Positions 15,684 to 26,244 of a stretch of 64,000 bases of DNA are shown here, piece by piece. The DNA comes from Elusimicrobiota bacterium (GTDB taxonomy: Bacteria; Elusimicrobiota; Elusimicrobia; UBA1565; UBA9628). The notes beneath the pieces are model-generated. The model had not been told where the DNA came from, ran no database searches, and worked only from the letters and a program-made list of their open reading frames with translations. The stretch lies in assembly GCA_028868375.1 (NCBI GenBank), contig JAGWUP010000014.1, positions 28,247 through 92,246 on the forward strand, read 5' to 3'. A program made the position numbers and the translations under genes. The first letter of the stretch is position 1; each line of letters opens with the position of its first letter.

Positions 15684-16594
15684 GCGAGGAGGCGAAGCCT
15701 TCGACGCTGCGCGTCTGGGCCCAGCGTTTCCTGACCCACCTAAGGGCCGCCCGGCAGTACTCCCCGCAGACCCTGCGCGCCTATCAGGGCGATCTCGCCG
15801 CCTTCCTGGCGGCCGTGGGCGTCTCGGCTCCCGAGGAGCTGACCCGCGCGCGCTCGCGCGCCTTCGTCGCCGGCCTGCAGGGGGGGAGCCTGTCGCGCAA
15901 TACGGTCTTAAGAAGGGTCTCGGCGGCGCGCTCGTTCTTGCGCTACATGCGCCAGGAAGGCGGGCTGCGCGCCGATCCCTTCGCCGCCATGCCGTTGCCC
16001 AAGAAGCAGGCGGGCCTGCCCAAGTTCCTGACCGAGGCCGAGATGGAGTCCTTGCTGGCGCAAGCCGGGGGCTGCTCGCCTCGCTTCAAGGCGCGCGACC
16101 GCGCCGTCCTCGAGCTGCTGTATTCCTGCGGCTTGAGGCGCTCCGAGGTCTCCGCCCTGAACGTCGGCGACGCGGACCTATGGGGCGGGCTGCTGCGCGT
16201 CTTCGGCAAGGGCTCCAAGGAGCGGATGGTTCCCATCGGCAAGACGGCGGCCGCCTGCCTGAGAGACTACCTGTCCCAGCGGCGGCGGCCAGAGCCCAGC
16301 CAGCCGCTGTTCGTCAACGCTCGGGATCGGCGCTTGTCCGACCAAGGAGTGGCGTTCATCCTGGAGCGTTGGATTCGGGGCTCGCGTTTTCTCAAGCCGG
16401 TGACGCCGCACATGTTCCGGCATTCCTTCGCCACGCATCTGCTCAACAAGGGCTGCGACCTGCGCGCCGTCCAGGAGATGCTTGGGCACGCCAGTCTTTC
16501 GACGACCCAGGTCTATACTCATCTTTCGCTGGACGCGCTCAAGCGCGTCTATGACGGCGCGCATCCCGCCGCCGGAGACGACGAGCATGGATGA
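15680..16594 (+). CDS. xerC: Tyrosine recombinase XerC/XerD
   Basis: This 304-residue recombinase resolves chromosome dimers at dif-like sites. The N-terminal SAM-like core-binding domain spans about 8-100. The catalytic residues are visible: Arg in YSCGLRRSEVSAL, Lys in GKGSKERMVPI, HxxR in MFRHSFATHLL, His in LGHASLSTTQ and the nucleophile Tyr in VYTHLS. The family start is MSEEAKPSTLRVWAQRFLTHLRAARQYSPQT. XerC or XerD cannot be told apart with certainty, but the position next to topA/dprA is common for xerC. No dif-like site was noticed nearby. Confidence 0.92.
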   Translation: MSEEAKPSTLRVWAQRFLTHLRAARQYSPQTLRAYQGDLAAFLAAVGVSAPEELTRARSRAFVAGLQGGSLSRNTVLRRVSAARSFLRYMRQEGGLRADPFAAMPLPKKQAGLPKFLTEAEMESLLAQAGGCSPRFKARDRAVLELLYSCGLRRSEVSALNVGDADLWGGLLRVFGKGSKERMVPIGKTAAACLRDYLSQRRRPEPSQPLFVNARDRRLSDQGVAFILERWIRGSRFLKPVTPHMFRHSFATHLLNKGCDLRAVQEMLGHASLSTTQVYTHLSLDALKRVYDGAHPAAGDDEHG

Positions 16595-17519
16595 CAAGAT
16601 CGCGCTGCTGATGGAGGAGACCGGCTGCGACCGGCGCGAGGCCGAATTGGCGCTGGAGATGTCCGGTTTTCAGGTCGAGGAAGCCGTCAAAGCCATCGCG
16701 CGCTCGCTGCGGAACATCGCGGTGCTGAAGGGGAAATTCATCCATTCCGGCGACCAGTTCGGCCTGTTCCTGACGGTGGCCAATCTCAAGAGCGGGGGGC
16801 TGCTGCGTTCCCGGGCCGTGCTCTCCTTCAATCCCGCGGTCTACGCGGCGGGCCTCGAGCGGGGGTGGTTCGAGTTCGAGAAGCATTTATACGGCTGCCG
16901 TCTTTGGGAGGGCAGCCTGCAGGCGGAGAGCCTGGAGATCGAGCGGCGCCTGGCCGCTCATTTTCGCAAGCGCGCCGCGACCGAGCGCTTGGGACGGGAG
17001 GACGAGCGGGCTCTGGCCGAGGAGATCGGGGCGGTGCTGACGGGCTTGTTCAAGGCGCCCCCGATCCGGCTCCAGCTTAAACGCGAGATCCTGGACTTGC
17101 GCCAGTTCCATGCCTTGAATCCTAATCCGGATCGAGCGAGCGTTTCTCGCGTCGCCGCCAGCTCCAGAGAGGAGATGCTGGTCCTCAAGGTCAGCCTCGA
17201 GGAGCAGGAGGACGGCGTTCCCGCCTGGAGGCTGCGCACGGGGGACATCGTCGCCGCCAAGATCACCGACGGGCGCGACATCGCCCAATACCTGGCGAAG
17301 CTTTTCGGCGGCTATTCTCCGCTGGGGCCCGTCTCCGTCGCCGTCCCGGTGGAGGCGATCGAATCGGCTCCCGACCTGGTGTTGGCGCGAGTGCGCTTCT
17401 CCGTGGGAGTCCGCGGCGACGCGACGATCGAGCGCGACCGTCGGCTGCGCGTGGCGCGCTTGGCGGAAGCGGAGGGCGGCAGCGAGGCGATGCCGTGGTG
17501 GAAGCGCATATTCAAGTAG
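16587..17519 (+). CDS. UBA-like-domain protein of unknown function
   Basis: This 310-residue protein begins with a UBA/TS-N-like three-helix motif (IALLMEETGCDRREAELALEMSGFQVEEAVKAI), as in EF-Ts and nascent-chain factors. The middle and C-terminal regions are alpha/beta with no recognised domain, ending in a Trp/Lys tail (MPWWKRIFK). It has no signal or membrane segment, so it is cytosolic. The ATG at 16587 overlaps the xerC stop by 8 bases. Similar UBA-plus-unknown proteins may be lineage-specific. Function is not known. Confidence 0.8.
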   Translation: MDDKIALLMEETGCDRREAELALEMSGFQVEEAVKAIARSLRNIAVLKGKFIHSGDQFGLFLTVANLKSGGLLRSRAVLSFNPAVYAAGLERGWFEFEKHLYGCRLWEGSLQAESLEIERRLAAHFRKRAATERLGREDERALAEEIGAVLTGLFKAPPIRLQLKREILDLRQFHALNPNPDRASVSRVAASSREEMLVLKVSLEEQEDGVPAWRLRTGDIVAAKITDGRDIAQYLAKLFGGYSPLGPVSVAVPVEAIESAPDLVLARVRFSVGVRGDATIERDRRLRVARLAEAEGGSEAMPWWKRIFK

Positions 17520-17537
17520 CCGCATTCCGTGCACTAG

Positions 17538-18842
<1,305 letters not shown>

Positions 18843-18845
18843 CGA

Positions 18846-18866
18846 GTCAAGGGCAATGGCCTTGAC
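18846..18866. repeat. Inverted repeat overlapping the -35 box of the small-RNA promoter
   Basis: GTCAAGG (18846-18852) and CCTTGAC (18860-18866) are perfect inverted copies around a 7-base centre. The right half overlaps the TTGACA box at 18862-18867. It may be an operator that blocks the promoter, or the stem of a purA terminator, though no T-run follows. Confidence 0.55.
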
Positions 18867-18889
18867 AAATCAAGGGGATATGCTATACT
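18862..18889 (+). promoter_or_regulatory. Strong extended -10 promoter of the putative small RNA
   Basis: TTGACA (18862-18867) is a perfect -35 box. TATACT (18884-18889) follows after 16 bases and is preceded by TGC, an extended -10. This is the closest match to the sigma-70 consensus seen in the window. Transcription would start near 18895, well before any likely start codon. Confidence 0.7.
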
Positions 18890-18894
18890 GGGGT

Positions 18895-18978
18895 TGCAGC
18901 AAGGCGTTCGTTTCGCCCGGCCTCAGCTAGCCATCTTCGGGACAGAGGGGTAAGATGGTTGGTGGGGCCGGGCCTTTT
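18895..18978 (+). ncRNA. Putative small structured RNA (own promoter and terminator)
   Basis: From the predicted start, about 84 bases contain a small hairpin (GGCG 18903-18906 with CGCC 18914-18917). A long hairpin follows: 18915-18924 pairs with 18964-18973 (10 pairs) and 18927-18937 pairs with 18952-18962 (11 pairs, three of them G-U). The terminal loop is 18938-18951 and reads CGGGACAGAGGGGT. The stem is followed at once by CCTTTTAC, which looks like a Rho-independent terminator. The two hairpins share bases 18915-18917, so they exclude each other at the base, like an antiterminator. It could be a free small RNA or a leader controlling the cyclase gene. It has none of the conserved SRP RNA, 6S or tmRNA motifs that I know. 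Confidence 0.5.
18964..18978 (+). terminator. Likely Rho-independent terminator of the small RNA
   Basis: This is the 3' arm (GGGGCCGGGC at 18964-18973) of a GC-rich stem followed by CCTTTT. The stem's 10 outer pairs are all Watson-Crick or G-U. The T-run is short, four bases, so termination may be partial, which would also allow read-through to the cyclase gene. Confidence 0.5.
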
Positions 18979-18994
18979 ACGTCGGGGCGCGGCC

Positions 18995-19023
18995 TTGCGG
19001 CGGGGTGGAAGGTCTGTTAGAAT
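18995..19023 (+). promoter_or_regulatory. Candidate promoter of the CHASE2 cyclase gene
   Basis: TTGCGG (18995-19000) and TAGAAT (19018-19023) are 17 bases apart. The start codon at 19034 is 10 bases after the -10 box, so the message would have almost no leader. The -35 box is a weak match. Confidence 0.45.
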
Positions 19024-19033
19024 CATCCCGAGC

Positions 19034-21184
19034 GTGAGCGCCACCACGAGAAAGAAATCCTCGTTTCCCCGCCGCTTCTCTTTTGTTTTTTCTTTATTTT
19101 TCCTCCTCCTCTACTGGCCTGGTTTTTTGGGCCTGGGGTACAACGGCGTCTTTCAGCATGCGGAGGACGCCTGGCATGACCGCATGTTCGTGCTCGACCG
19201 CGCTCATCTGCGCGGGGGCGATCCGCGGATCGTCCTGATTGCCTTGGACGAGGAAACCGGCAACAAGTACGGCTTTCCCTTGCCGCGCAAGATCGATGCG
19301 CGCATATTGGACGCGCTGAAGGCTCGCGGCGCCGCCGTCGCCGTCTTTGACATCTTTTTCCTCGACCACCGTCCGGGCGACCGGGAATTGGTCGCGGCCA
19401 CCAAGCGTTTCGGCCGCGCGATCCACCTCTACGAGGTCGACACCAAATATTCCACTTTCGGGAACTACCAGATGGCCCAGCGCGTCGCCTATAGCCCCGT
19501 CGACGGCATAGCCGAGGCGGCCTGGGGCCTGGGCTTTCCCAACGTCGACCGGGTGCTGGACGAGGATGGGCATTTGCGCAGCACGATCCTCTTCGACAAC
19601 GGCGTCCCGGACCCCCGCACCGGCGGCCCGGCCGTGTCGGTCGACGCCGTGGCCTTCTCCGCTTTGACCGGCGTCTCACTTGATCAGGTGCGCCGGCGTT
19701 GGGGCACGCCGCTTAATCGGCGGCTGCTCCTCTGCTTTCGCGCGCCGCGCTCCTGGTTGCGGCACCCCATCCGCGACCGCCGCGGGCGGCGCGACGCCCA
19801 AGGCCGGCCTGTTCCCGTGTCTGCCGACGACATCGCCGAGGTGGACTCCGCTTACAGGCGCATCTCGGCCTTGGACCTGTTGCGGGGCACCATGACGCCG
19901 GAGCAGAAGACGGCGCTCAAGGGAGCGCTCGCCGTCATCGGCTCGACTTCCTTGGGCTACTACGACCACTATCCGACTCCTTTCATTCCTGAGGCTCCGG
20001 GGGCGGAGTTTCATTGCAACGTCATCGACAACCTCCTCCACGACGATTTTTTCAAGGGCCTGCCGCGGCTCTACTTCGTGCTGGCGATCATCGCGCTGAT
20101 CTGGCTGCCGATGCTGCTGCTGGCGATCTCTCCCGCAGCCGGCGCCATCGTGACGGGCGCGGTCCTGGTCGGCTGGTGGCTTCTGGGATTTTGGGGCTTC
20201 CGGCATCATCTCTACGTCGAGTTCATCGCTCCCTCCGCGGCCCTCCTCGGAGCATTCCTCGGGCAGACGGTGCACCGCATGCTCGCGGAAGGGGCGGAAA
20301 AGAAGGCCATCAAGGGGCTTTTCGGGCAATTCGTGGCTCCCGAGGTCGTGGAGGACTTGGCGAATGATCCGGGCAAGGCCAGGCTCGGCGGAGAGAGGCG
20401 GGAGATGACGATGCTGTTTCTCGACATCGCCCATTTCACCACGATTTCCGAGAAGATGCCTCCTGAGGAGCTGATCCCGTTTCTCAATCGCTATCTGTCG
20501 GCCATGTCCCAGGTCATGCTGGATCACAAAGCGGTCGTGGGCAACTACATCGGCGACTGCATCATGGCGTTCTGGAACGCACCGGTCCTCCCGGTCGCCG
20601 ATCACCGCGTCCGCGCCTGCCTGGCCGCCATCGACGCCCAGGCGATGGTGCGGGAATTAAACCGGGGCCTGGCGGCGCCTTTGCCGGAGACCCCGGCGAT
20701 CCGCATCGGGATCAATTCCGGCCTGGTGACGGTCGGTATGACCGGCAGCGAGAAAAAGCTTCAATATACGACGCTCGGGGATGAGGTGAATCTGTCATCG
20801 CGGCTTGAAGGCGCCAACAAATTTTTCGGCTCGTCGATCATGGCGAGCGAGTCGACGTATTTGGGCGCTCGGGACGCGGTGGAGGCCCGCGAGCTAGGGC
20901 TCGTGCGCGTGGTCGGCAAGGAGGCCCCGGTGCGCGTCTTCGAGCTGCTGGGCAGGAAGGGCGAGCTTTCCGCCGAGTGGCAAACGGCGCTCAAGGCCTA
21001 CAACGAGGGCTTAGCCCACTTCGCGCGGCGCGACTACGAGGAGGCCCTGCGGGCGTTCCGGCAGGTCGTCAAGATCTTCCCCGGGGACGGCCCGGCCAAT
21101 TTTTATCTCAACGCGGCGCGCGATTACGCCGCGATCCCGCCCGCCCCGGAATGGAACGGGGTTTTCAATCTGACGGCCAAATAA
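19034..21184 (+). CDS. CHASE2-domain adenylate cyclase with TPR-like tail
   Basis: This 716-residue membrane receptor begins with one membrane helix near residues 15-35. A CHASE2 sensor domain outside the membrane spans about 40-330, followed by three helices at about 340-415. The class III cyclase domain is at about 458-640. It has LFLDIAHFT and GDCIMAFWNAP with metal-binding Asp residues, and KKLQYTTLGDEVN with a Lys that selects adenine, so cAMP is the likely product. The final 70 residues look like a TPR repeat (AYNEGLAHFARRDYEEALRAFRQVVKIFP). The GTG at 19034 is preferred over upstream starts because those lie in the hairpin region. The next gene overlaps by one base. Confidence 0.88.
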   Translation: MSATTRKKSSFPRRFSFVFSLFFLLLYWPGFLGLGYNGVFQHAEDAWHDRMFVLDRAHLRGGDPRIVLIALDEETGNKYGFPLPRKIDARILDALKARGAAVAVFDIFFLDHRPGDRELVAATKRFGRAIHLYEVDTKYSTFGNYQMAQRVAYSPVDGIAEAAWGLGFPNVDRVLDEDGHLRSTILFDNGVPDPRTGGPAVSVDAVAFSALTGVSLDQVRRRWGTPLNRRLLLCFRAPRSWLRHPIRDRRGRRDAQGRPVPVSADDIAEVDSAYRRISALDLLRGTMTPEQKTALKGALAVIGSTSLGYYDHYPTPFIPEAPGAEFHCNVIDNLLHDDFFKGLPRLYFVLAIIALIWLPMLLLAISPAAGAIVTGAVLVGWWLLGFWGFRHHLYVEFIAPSAALLGAFLGQTVHRMLAEGAEKKAIKGLFGQFVAPEVVEDLANDPGKARLGGERREMTMLFLDIAHFTTISEKMPPEELIPFLNRYLSAMSQVMLDHKAVVGNYIGDCIMAFWNAPVLPVADHRVRACLAAIDAQAMVRELNRGLAAPLPETPAIRIGINSGLVTVGMTGSEKKLQYTTLGDEVNLSSRLEGANKFFGSSIMASESTYLGARDAVEARELGLVRVVGKEAPVRVFELLGRKGELSAEWQTALKAYNEGLAHFARRDYEEALRAFRQVVKIFPGDGPANFYLNAARDYAAIPPAPEWNGVFNLTAK

Positions 21185-21894
21185 TGCTGATCTTCTGGCG
21201 GCTGCTGTTCGGGCATCTTCTGGCGGATTTCACCTTCCAGAGCAATTTTATCAACCGCTGGAAGCGCGGCAGCCTATGGGGCATGCTGGCCCACTGCGCG
21301 ATGCACCCCCTTTGCTATCTGCTCCTAACCTGGCCGTTCCTGCGCCAACCCTGGATTCATCTGGGTTCCTTTTCCCTGTCGGGCTGGGCTTGCATCGCCG
21401 TCGTCTTCGCAGTGCACTTCGCGGAGGATCAATGGCGGGTATTCACGATCTTCCGCTACAACACCCCCGACAACACGCTGTATTTCATCTGGGACCAGTT
21501 GATCCATTACGCGATCATCTTCGCGGTGATTCCCGTCGGCCTGCATGACTCCAACGCCGCCCTGATCCCGGAGAAGTGGCCCGTGCTGGGCTGCCTCTTC
21601 GTGCTCGTCACGCATGCCTGCACCGTCCTCGTCTATTTTATCGAGAAGGACCTTTATGGCCGCCTGTTTCCGGAGGTTCAGGAGAAGTATTTCACGATGG
21701 GAGAGCGGCTGGTCCTGGCGATGATCTTCCTGCTGCCCGGCAATCTCTGGCCGCTGCTCGCCTTGGGCTGGCTCTCCCTCATGCGTTGGCTGCGCGCGCG
21801 CCGCGTCGCGGACCTGTCCTGGCTGTCCTTCTCCATCGGCGCGGCCATGGCGATCGTCTGCGGGCTGACGGCAAGAGTGATATACTACGCCTAG
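21184..21894 (+). CDS. DUF3307-type integral membrane protein
   Basis: This 236-residue protein has about six hydrophobic segments. The N-terminal segment FWRLLFGHLLADFTFQSNFINRWKRG matches the start of DUF3307 proteins (HxxADFxxQ). Histidine and aspartate residues also appear in segments such as VHFAEDQWR and WDQLIHYA, so a metal or catalytic site is possible. Function is unknown across the family. The start shares the last base of the cyclase stop codon, which indicates coupling to the sensor. Confidence 0.8.
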   Translation: MLIFWRLLFGHLLADFTFQSNFINRWKRGSLWGMLAHCAMHPLCYLLLTWPFLRQPWIHLGSFSLSGWACIAVVFAVHFAEDQWRVFTIFRYNTPDNTLYFIWDQLIHYAIIFAVIPVGLHDSNAALIPEKWPVLGCLFVLVTHACTVLVYFIEKDLYGRLFPEVQEKYFTMGERLVLAMIFLLPGNLWPLLALGWLSLMRWLRARRVADLSWLSFSIGAAMAIVCGLTARVIYYA

Positions 21895-21918
21895 CTAGTA
21901 GCCTGGAGGAGCCACGAT

Positions 21919-23064
21919 ATGGAGGAAGTTCTGATCCTTTCGGCGGCCCGCACGCCGATCGGTTCGCTCAACGGAGCCTTGGCCGCCTATAGCGCGCCGC
22001 AGTTGGGCGCCCGCGCCATCGCCGGCGCCCTCGCCCAGGCCGCCGTCAAACCGGAGGAATTAGGCGAGGTCGTTTTCGGAAACGTCCTCGCCGCCGGAGT
22101 CGGCCAGGCCCCGGCCCGCCAGGCCGCGATCGCCGCCGGCATCCCGCCCTCAGTGGGAGCGACGACGGTCAACAAGGTCTGCGGCTCCGGGCTGAAGGCC
22201 GTCATGCTGGTGGGCCAATCCTTGCGGCTGGGCGAGATCTCCCTGGGCCTGGCCGGAGGCATGGAATCGATGACGAAGGCGCCCTTCCTATTGGACAAGG
22301 CGCGGTCCGGCTATCGCTACGGCAACGCCGCGCTCATCGACTCCATCCTGCGCGACGGCCTGCTCGATCCCTATTCCGGAGTCCACATGGGCGACTGCGG
22401 CGAGCTTTGCGCCGAGACGCACGGGATTTCCCGCCAGCAGCAGGACGAGTTCGCCGCGCGCTCCTACGAGAAGGCCTTGGCCGCGCAGTCCGGCGGCGCC
22501 TTCGCGCGGGAGCTCGTCGCGGTGGACGGCGTCTCCATGGACGAGGAGCCCGGACGGGCCAAGCTCGAGAAGATGCCGAAGCTCAAGCCCGTCTTCAAGG
22601 CCTCCGGCACGATCACAGCGGCCAACGCCTCCAAGATCGACGACGGCGCCGCCGCTCTCGTCCTGGGCTCGGCGCGCTCGGCGGCCGGCCGCAAGCCCCT
22701 GGCTCGGATCGTCGATTGGGCGACCTTCAGCCAGGAGCCTCAATGGTTCACGACGGCCCCCTCCGGCGCGATCCAGAAGCTTCTCGCCAAGACCGGCTGG
22801 AGCGTCGGCCAGATCGATCTTTTCGAGATCAACGAGGCCTTCAGCGTCGTGGCCCTGGCGGCGGCGAAATTGGCGGGGCTGCCGCTCGAGAAGATCAACG
22901 TCAACGGGGGAGCCGTGGCCCTGGGCCATCCCCTGGGCGCCAGCGGGGCGCGCATACTGGTGACCCTCGTCCATGCCCTGCGCCAGCGCGGCGGCAAGAG
23001 GGGGATCGCCGCGATCTGTCTGGGCGGCGGCGAGGCGCTGGCGGTGGCCATTGAGGCGGTCTAG
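21919..23064 (+). CDS. Acetyl-CoA acetyltransferase (thiolase)
   Basis: This 381-residue thiolase II family enzyme condenses or cleaves acetoacetyl-CoA. The acylated cysteine is in NKVCGSGLKAVML. GGMESMTKAPFLL, NVNGGAVALGHPLGASGARI and the second catalytic Cys in CLGGGEAL are conserved. A GGAGG ribosome binding site precedes the ATG. It lies 16 bases before the hutH TTG start and may be cotranscribed with the histidine-degradation genes, though it has no known role there. Confidence 0.93.
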   Translation: MEEVLILSAARTPIGSLNGALAAYSAPQLGARAIAGALAQAAVKPEELGEVVFGNVLAAGVGQAPARQAAIAAGIPPSVGATTVNKVCGSGLKAVMLVGQSLRLGEISLGLAGGMESMTKAPFLLDKARSGYRYGNAALIDSILRDGLLDPYSGVHMGDCGELCAETHGISRQQQDEFAARSYEKALAAQSGGAFARELVAVDGVSMDEEPGRAKLEKMPKLKPVFKASGTITAANASKIDDGAAALVLGSARSAAGRKPLARIVDWATFSQEPQWFTTAPSGAIQKLLAKTGWSVGQIDLFEINEAFSVVALAAAKLAGLPLEKINVNGGAVALGHPLGASGARILVTLVHALRQRGGKRGIAAICLGGGEALAVAIEAV

Positions 23065-23080
23065 GGGCCGGCCGCAAGCG

Positions 23081-24595
23081 TTGACAACGCCTGCCTTCGA
23101 GCTGGGGAGAAATCCCCGCCTGGCGGACGTCGCGGCCGTGGCCGAGGGGCGGCGGGGGGTTCGCCTCGGTGCTTGCGCCCGGGCGCGCGCGGCCAAGGCT
23201 CGCGCCGGGCTGCTTAAGGCCGCCGCTGGCGGCCGTCCCCTCTACGGCGTCAACACCGGCTTCGGCGAGCTGGCCTCCCGGCGCATTGCGCCCCACCAGC
23301 TGAAATTGCTCCAGCGCAACCTCGTCCTCAGCCATGCTTGCGGCGTGGGCGAGCCGCTGCCAGAATCGGAGAGCCGGGCGATCCTTTTCTTGCGGGCCAA
23401 CGAGCTCTCCCGCGGCCATTCCGGAGCCCGCCCGGAGCTCATCGCCCTGATGGCCGCCTTGGTCAACGCCAAAGTCGCGCCGGTAATCCCCAGCCGGGGA
23501 TCGGTCGGCGCCAGCGGCGACCTCGCTCCCCAGGCCCACGCGGCGCTGGTCCTCATCGGCGAGGGCGAGGCCCTCTGGCGCGGCCGCCGCCTGCCGGGGC
23601 GCAGGCTGCTGGCCCGGCTGGGGCTTAAGCCGGCGGTGCTGGAGGCCAAGGAAGGCCTGGCTTTGCTCAACGGCACCCAAGCCATGCAGGCGGTGGGAGG
23701 CTTGGCCCTGCACCGCGCTTGGCGGGTGTGGGAGGCCGCCCAGTTGGCGGGGGCCATGAGCCTGGAGGCGATGACGGGCACTCCGGCGCCGTTCGACGAG
23801 GCGATCCAGCGCTTGAAACCGCACGAGGGCCAGGCGCGCTCCGCCTTCGGCTTGCGGCGGCTGCTTGAGGCCAGCGCGATCCGGCGGTCCCATCGCTTCG
23901 GCGATTCCCGCGTCCAGGATCCATACAGCTTGCGCTGCATGCCCCAGGTCCACGGCGCGGTCTGGGATGTCCTGCGGCGCTCGACCTCGGTCGTCGAGAC
24001 GGAGCTGCGCAGCGTCACCGACAACCCCTTGATCGCGGGCGCTCGCGTGCTCTCGGGGGGGAATTTCCACGGCCAGGCGCTGAGCTTCGCCTACGACTCC
24101 GCCGCGATGGCGCTGACGGCCTTGGGCAATATTTCGGAGCGCCGCCTCTCCCAATTGATTTCCGGGCAATCCCCGAAGCTCAAGCCCTTCCTCGCCGCCA
24201 AGCCCGGCGTCGAGTCCGGCTGGATGATCGCCCAGGTGACCGCCGCCGCGCTCGCCTCCGAGAACAAGGTCCTGTCCCATCCGGCGTCGGTGGATTCCAT
24301 CCCGACCTCGGCGAACAAGGAGGATTTCGTCAGCATGGGGATGAGCGCGGCCCTGAAGCTCTCCCGCGTGGTTTTCAACGTCGCGCAGATCGCGGCCGTC
24401 GAGCTGCTCTGCGCGGCGGAGGGAGTCGAGGCCCATGCTCCCCTGCGGCCCGGCCGCGGCGTCGCCAAGGCGCACGCCCTGCTGCGCTCCAAGTTCGCGC
24501 CTTGCCGGGGAGACGGGATATTGAGCCGGAAGCTCGAGACGGCGCGCGAGCTCGTCCTCTCCGGATTTTTCTCCGGGATCATAGAATCGCCATGA
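23081..24595 (+). CDS. hutH: Histidine ammonia-lyase
   Basis: This 504-residue enzyme converts L-histidine to urocanate and ammonia. The MIO cofactor forms from Ala144-Ser145-Gly146 in [22 protein letters not shown] and [11 protein letters not shown] are conserved active-site parts. The start is not certain: TTG at 23081 gives the length and first residues expected for HutH, and no ATG is available near it. The ribosome binding site is poor. It overlaps hutU by ATGA. Confidence 0.93.
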   Translation: MTTPAFELGRNPRLADVAAVAEGRRGVRLGACARARAAKARAGLLKAAAGGRPLYGVNTGFGELASRRIAPHQLKLLQRNLVLSHACGVGEPLPESESRAILFLRANELSRGHSGARPELIALMAALVNAKVAPVIPSRGSVGASGDLAPQAHAALVLIGEGEALWRGRRLPGRRLLARLGLKPAVLEAKEGLALLNGTQAMQAVGGLALHRAWRVWEAAQLAGAMSLEAMTGTPAPFDEAIQRLKPHEGQARSAFGLRRLLEASAIRRSHRFGDSRVQDPYSLRCMPQVHGAVWDVLRRSTSVVETELRSVTDNPLIAGARVLSGGNFHGQALSFAYDSAAMALTALGNISERRLSQLISGQSPKLKPFLAAKPGVESGWMIAQVTAAALASENKVLSHPASVDSIPTSANKEDFVSMGMSAALKLSRVVFNVAQIAAVELLCAAEGVEAHAPLRPGRGVAKAHALLRSKFAPCRGDGILSRKLETARELVLSGFFSGIIESP

Positions 24596-26235
24596 TGAGA
24601 CCGATCCGCTCGCCGCGCGGAACCGCGCTGTCGTGCAAGGGCTGGCAGCAAGAGGCGGCCCTGCGCATGCTGATGAACAACCTCGACCCGGAGGTGGCCG
24701 AGAAGCCGGAGGACTTGGTCGTCTACGGCGGGCGGGGCAAGGCCGCTCGGGATTGGCCGAGCTTCAGGGCCATCGTGCGGGCCCTGAGGGCCCTGGAGCG
24801 CGACGAGACGCTGCTCGTGCAGTCGGGCAAGGCCGTGGGAGTGTTCCGCACGCATGACTGGGCTCCCCGAGTGCTGATCGCCAACTCCAACCTCGTGGGG
24901 CGCTGGGCGACCTGGGAGCACTTCAACGAGCTGGAGCGCAAGGGCCTGATGATGTTCGGCCAGATGACGGCCGGCTCTTGGATCTACATCGGAACCCAGG
25001 GGATCTTGCAGGGCACCTACGAGACCTTCGCCGAGGCCGCCCGCCGCCACTTCGGCGGCGACCTGTCCGGACGGCTGCTCGTGACCGCGGGATTGGGCGG
25101 CATGGGCGGGGCACAGCCCCTGGCCGCCACGATGAACGGCGGGGTGATGATCGCGGTCGAGGTCGATCCCAGGCGCGTCGAGATGCGGCTAGGCACGCGC
25201 TATCTCGACGAGCGCGCCGAGACGCTGGAGGAGGCCTTGGCCAAGGCCGAGGCGGCGCTGCGCGCCAAGCGCCCCCTCTCGATCGGCCTGGTGGGCAACG
25301 CGGCCGACGTTCTGCCGGAGCTGGCCCGCCGCAGGGTCCGGATCGATCTCTTGACCGATCAGACCTCCGCGCACGATCCCCTGGTCGGCTACATCCCCAA
25401 GGGCCTGACGGTCCAGCAGGCGGCCGAGCTGAGGTCTAGCGACCCCAAAGAGTGCTTGAGGCGCAGCCTGGAGTCGATCGCCGAGCATGTCCGCGCCATG
25501 CTGGAGCTGCGGCGCCAGGGGGCGGTGGCGTTCGACTACGGAAACAACATCCGAGCGATGGCCAAGCAGCAGGGCGTGGCGGACGCCTTCGACATCCCCG
25601 GTTTCGTGCCGGAATACATCCGCCCGCTGTTCTGCCAAGGCAAGGGCCCCTTTCGCTGGGCCGCCCTGTCGGGAGAGGCCAAGGATATCGCCGTCACGGA
25701 CGCGGAGGTGCTGAAGGCCTTCCCTAGGAACGCGGCGCTGGCGCGGTGGATCAAGCTGGCGCGAGAGAGGGTCGCTTTCCAGGGCTTGCCCGCGCGCATC
25801 TGCTGGCTGGGCTGCGGCGAGCGCGCCGAGATGGGGGCGCGCTTCAATCGCCTGGTCAAGCGGGGGGATCTCGCCGCGCCGATCGTCATCGGGCGGGATC
25901 ATCTCGACGCCGGCAGCGTCGCCAGCCCGAACCGCGAGACCGAGGGGATGAAGGACGGCAGCGACGCCGTGGCGGATTGGCCCGTCCTCAACGCCCTGCT
26001 CAACACGGCCAGCGGAGCCTCCTGGGTCAGCTTCCATCACGGCGGCGGGGTCGGCATGGGCTACTCCCTGCACGCCGGCCAGGTGACCTGCGCCGACGGC
26101 AGCAAGATGATGGAGCGGCGCCTGGAACGCGTGCTGACCAACGACCCCGCCCTGGGCGTGGCCCGCCACGCAGACGCCGGCTACGCCCTGGCGGCGCGGA
26201 CGGCGCGTCGCCACAAGATCAAGATTCCGCGCTAG
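24592..26235 (+). CDS. hutU: Urocanate hydratase (urocanase)
   Basis: This 547-residue enzyme hydrates urocanate to imidazolone propionate using tightly bound [29 protein letters not shown], the stretch around [16 protein letters not shown] and the C-terminal [16 protein letters not shown] are family hallmarks. The length is close to the usual 550-560. Two ATG codons (24592 and 24595) follow each other at the hutH stop; either may be used. Confidence 0.97.
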   Translation: MMRPIRSPRGTALSCKGWQQEAALRMLMNNLDPEVAEKPEDLVVYGGRGKAARDWPSFRAIVRALRALERDETLLVQSGKAVGVFRTHDWAPRVLIANSNLVGRWATWEHFNELERKGLMMFGQMTAGSWIYIGTQGILQGTYETFAEAARRHFGGDLSGRLLVTAGLGGMGGAQPLAATMNGGVMIAVEVDPRRVEMRLGTRYLDERAETLEEALAKAEAALRAKRPLSIGLVGNAADVLPELARRRVRIDLLTDQTSAHDPLVGYIPKGLTVQQAAELRSSDPKECLRRSLESIAEHVRAMLELRRQGAVAFDYGNNIRAMAKQQGVADAFDIPGFVPEYIRPLFCQGKGPFRWAALSGEAKDIAVTDAEVLKAFPRNAALARWIKLARERVAFQGLPARICWLGCGERAEMGARFNRLVKRGDLAAPIVIGRDHLDAGSVASPNRETEGMKDGSDAVADWPVLNALLNTASGASWVSFHHGGGVGMGYSLHAGQVTCADGSKMMERRLERVLTNDPALGVARHADAGYALAARTARRHKIKIPR

Positions 26236-26244
26236 GAGGAGCAC

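Noticed and set aside
18895..19033. A known riboswitch or SRP RNA for the structured leader
   Set aside because: The conserved SRP loop (GGAAGGAAGCAGCC-like) and recognisable cyclic di-GMP riboswitch motifs are absent, so no family name is given.
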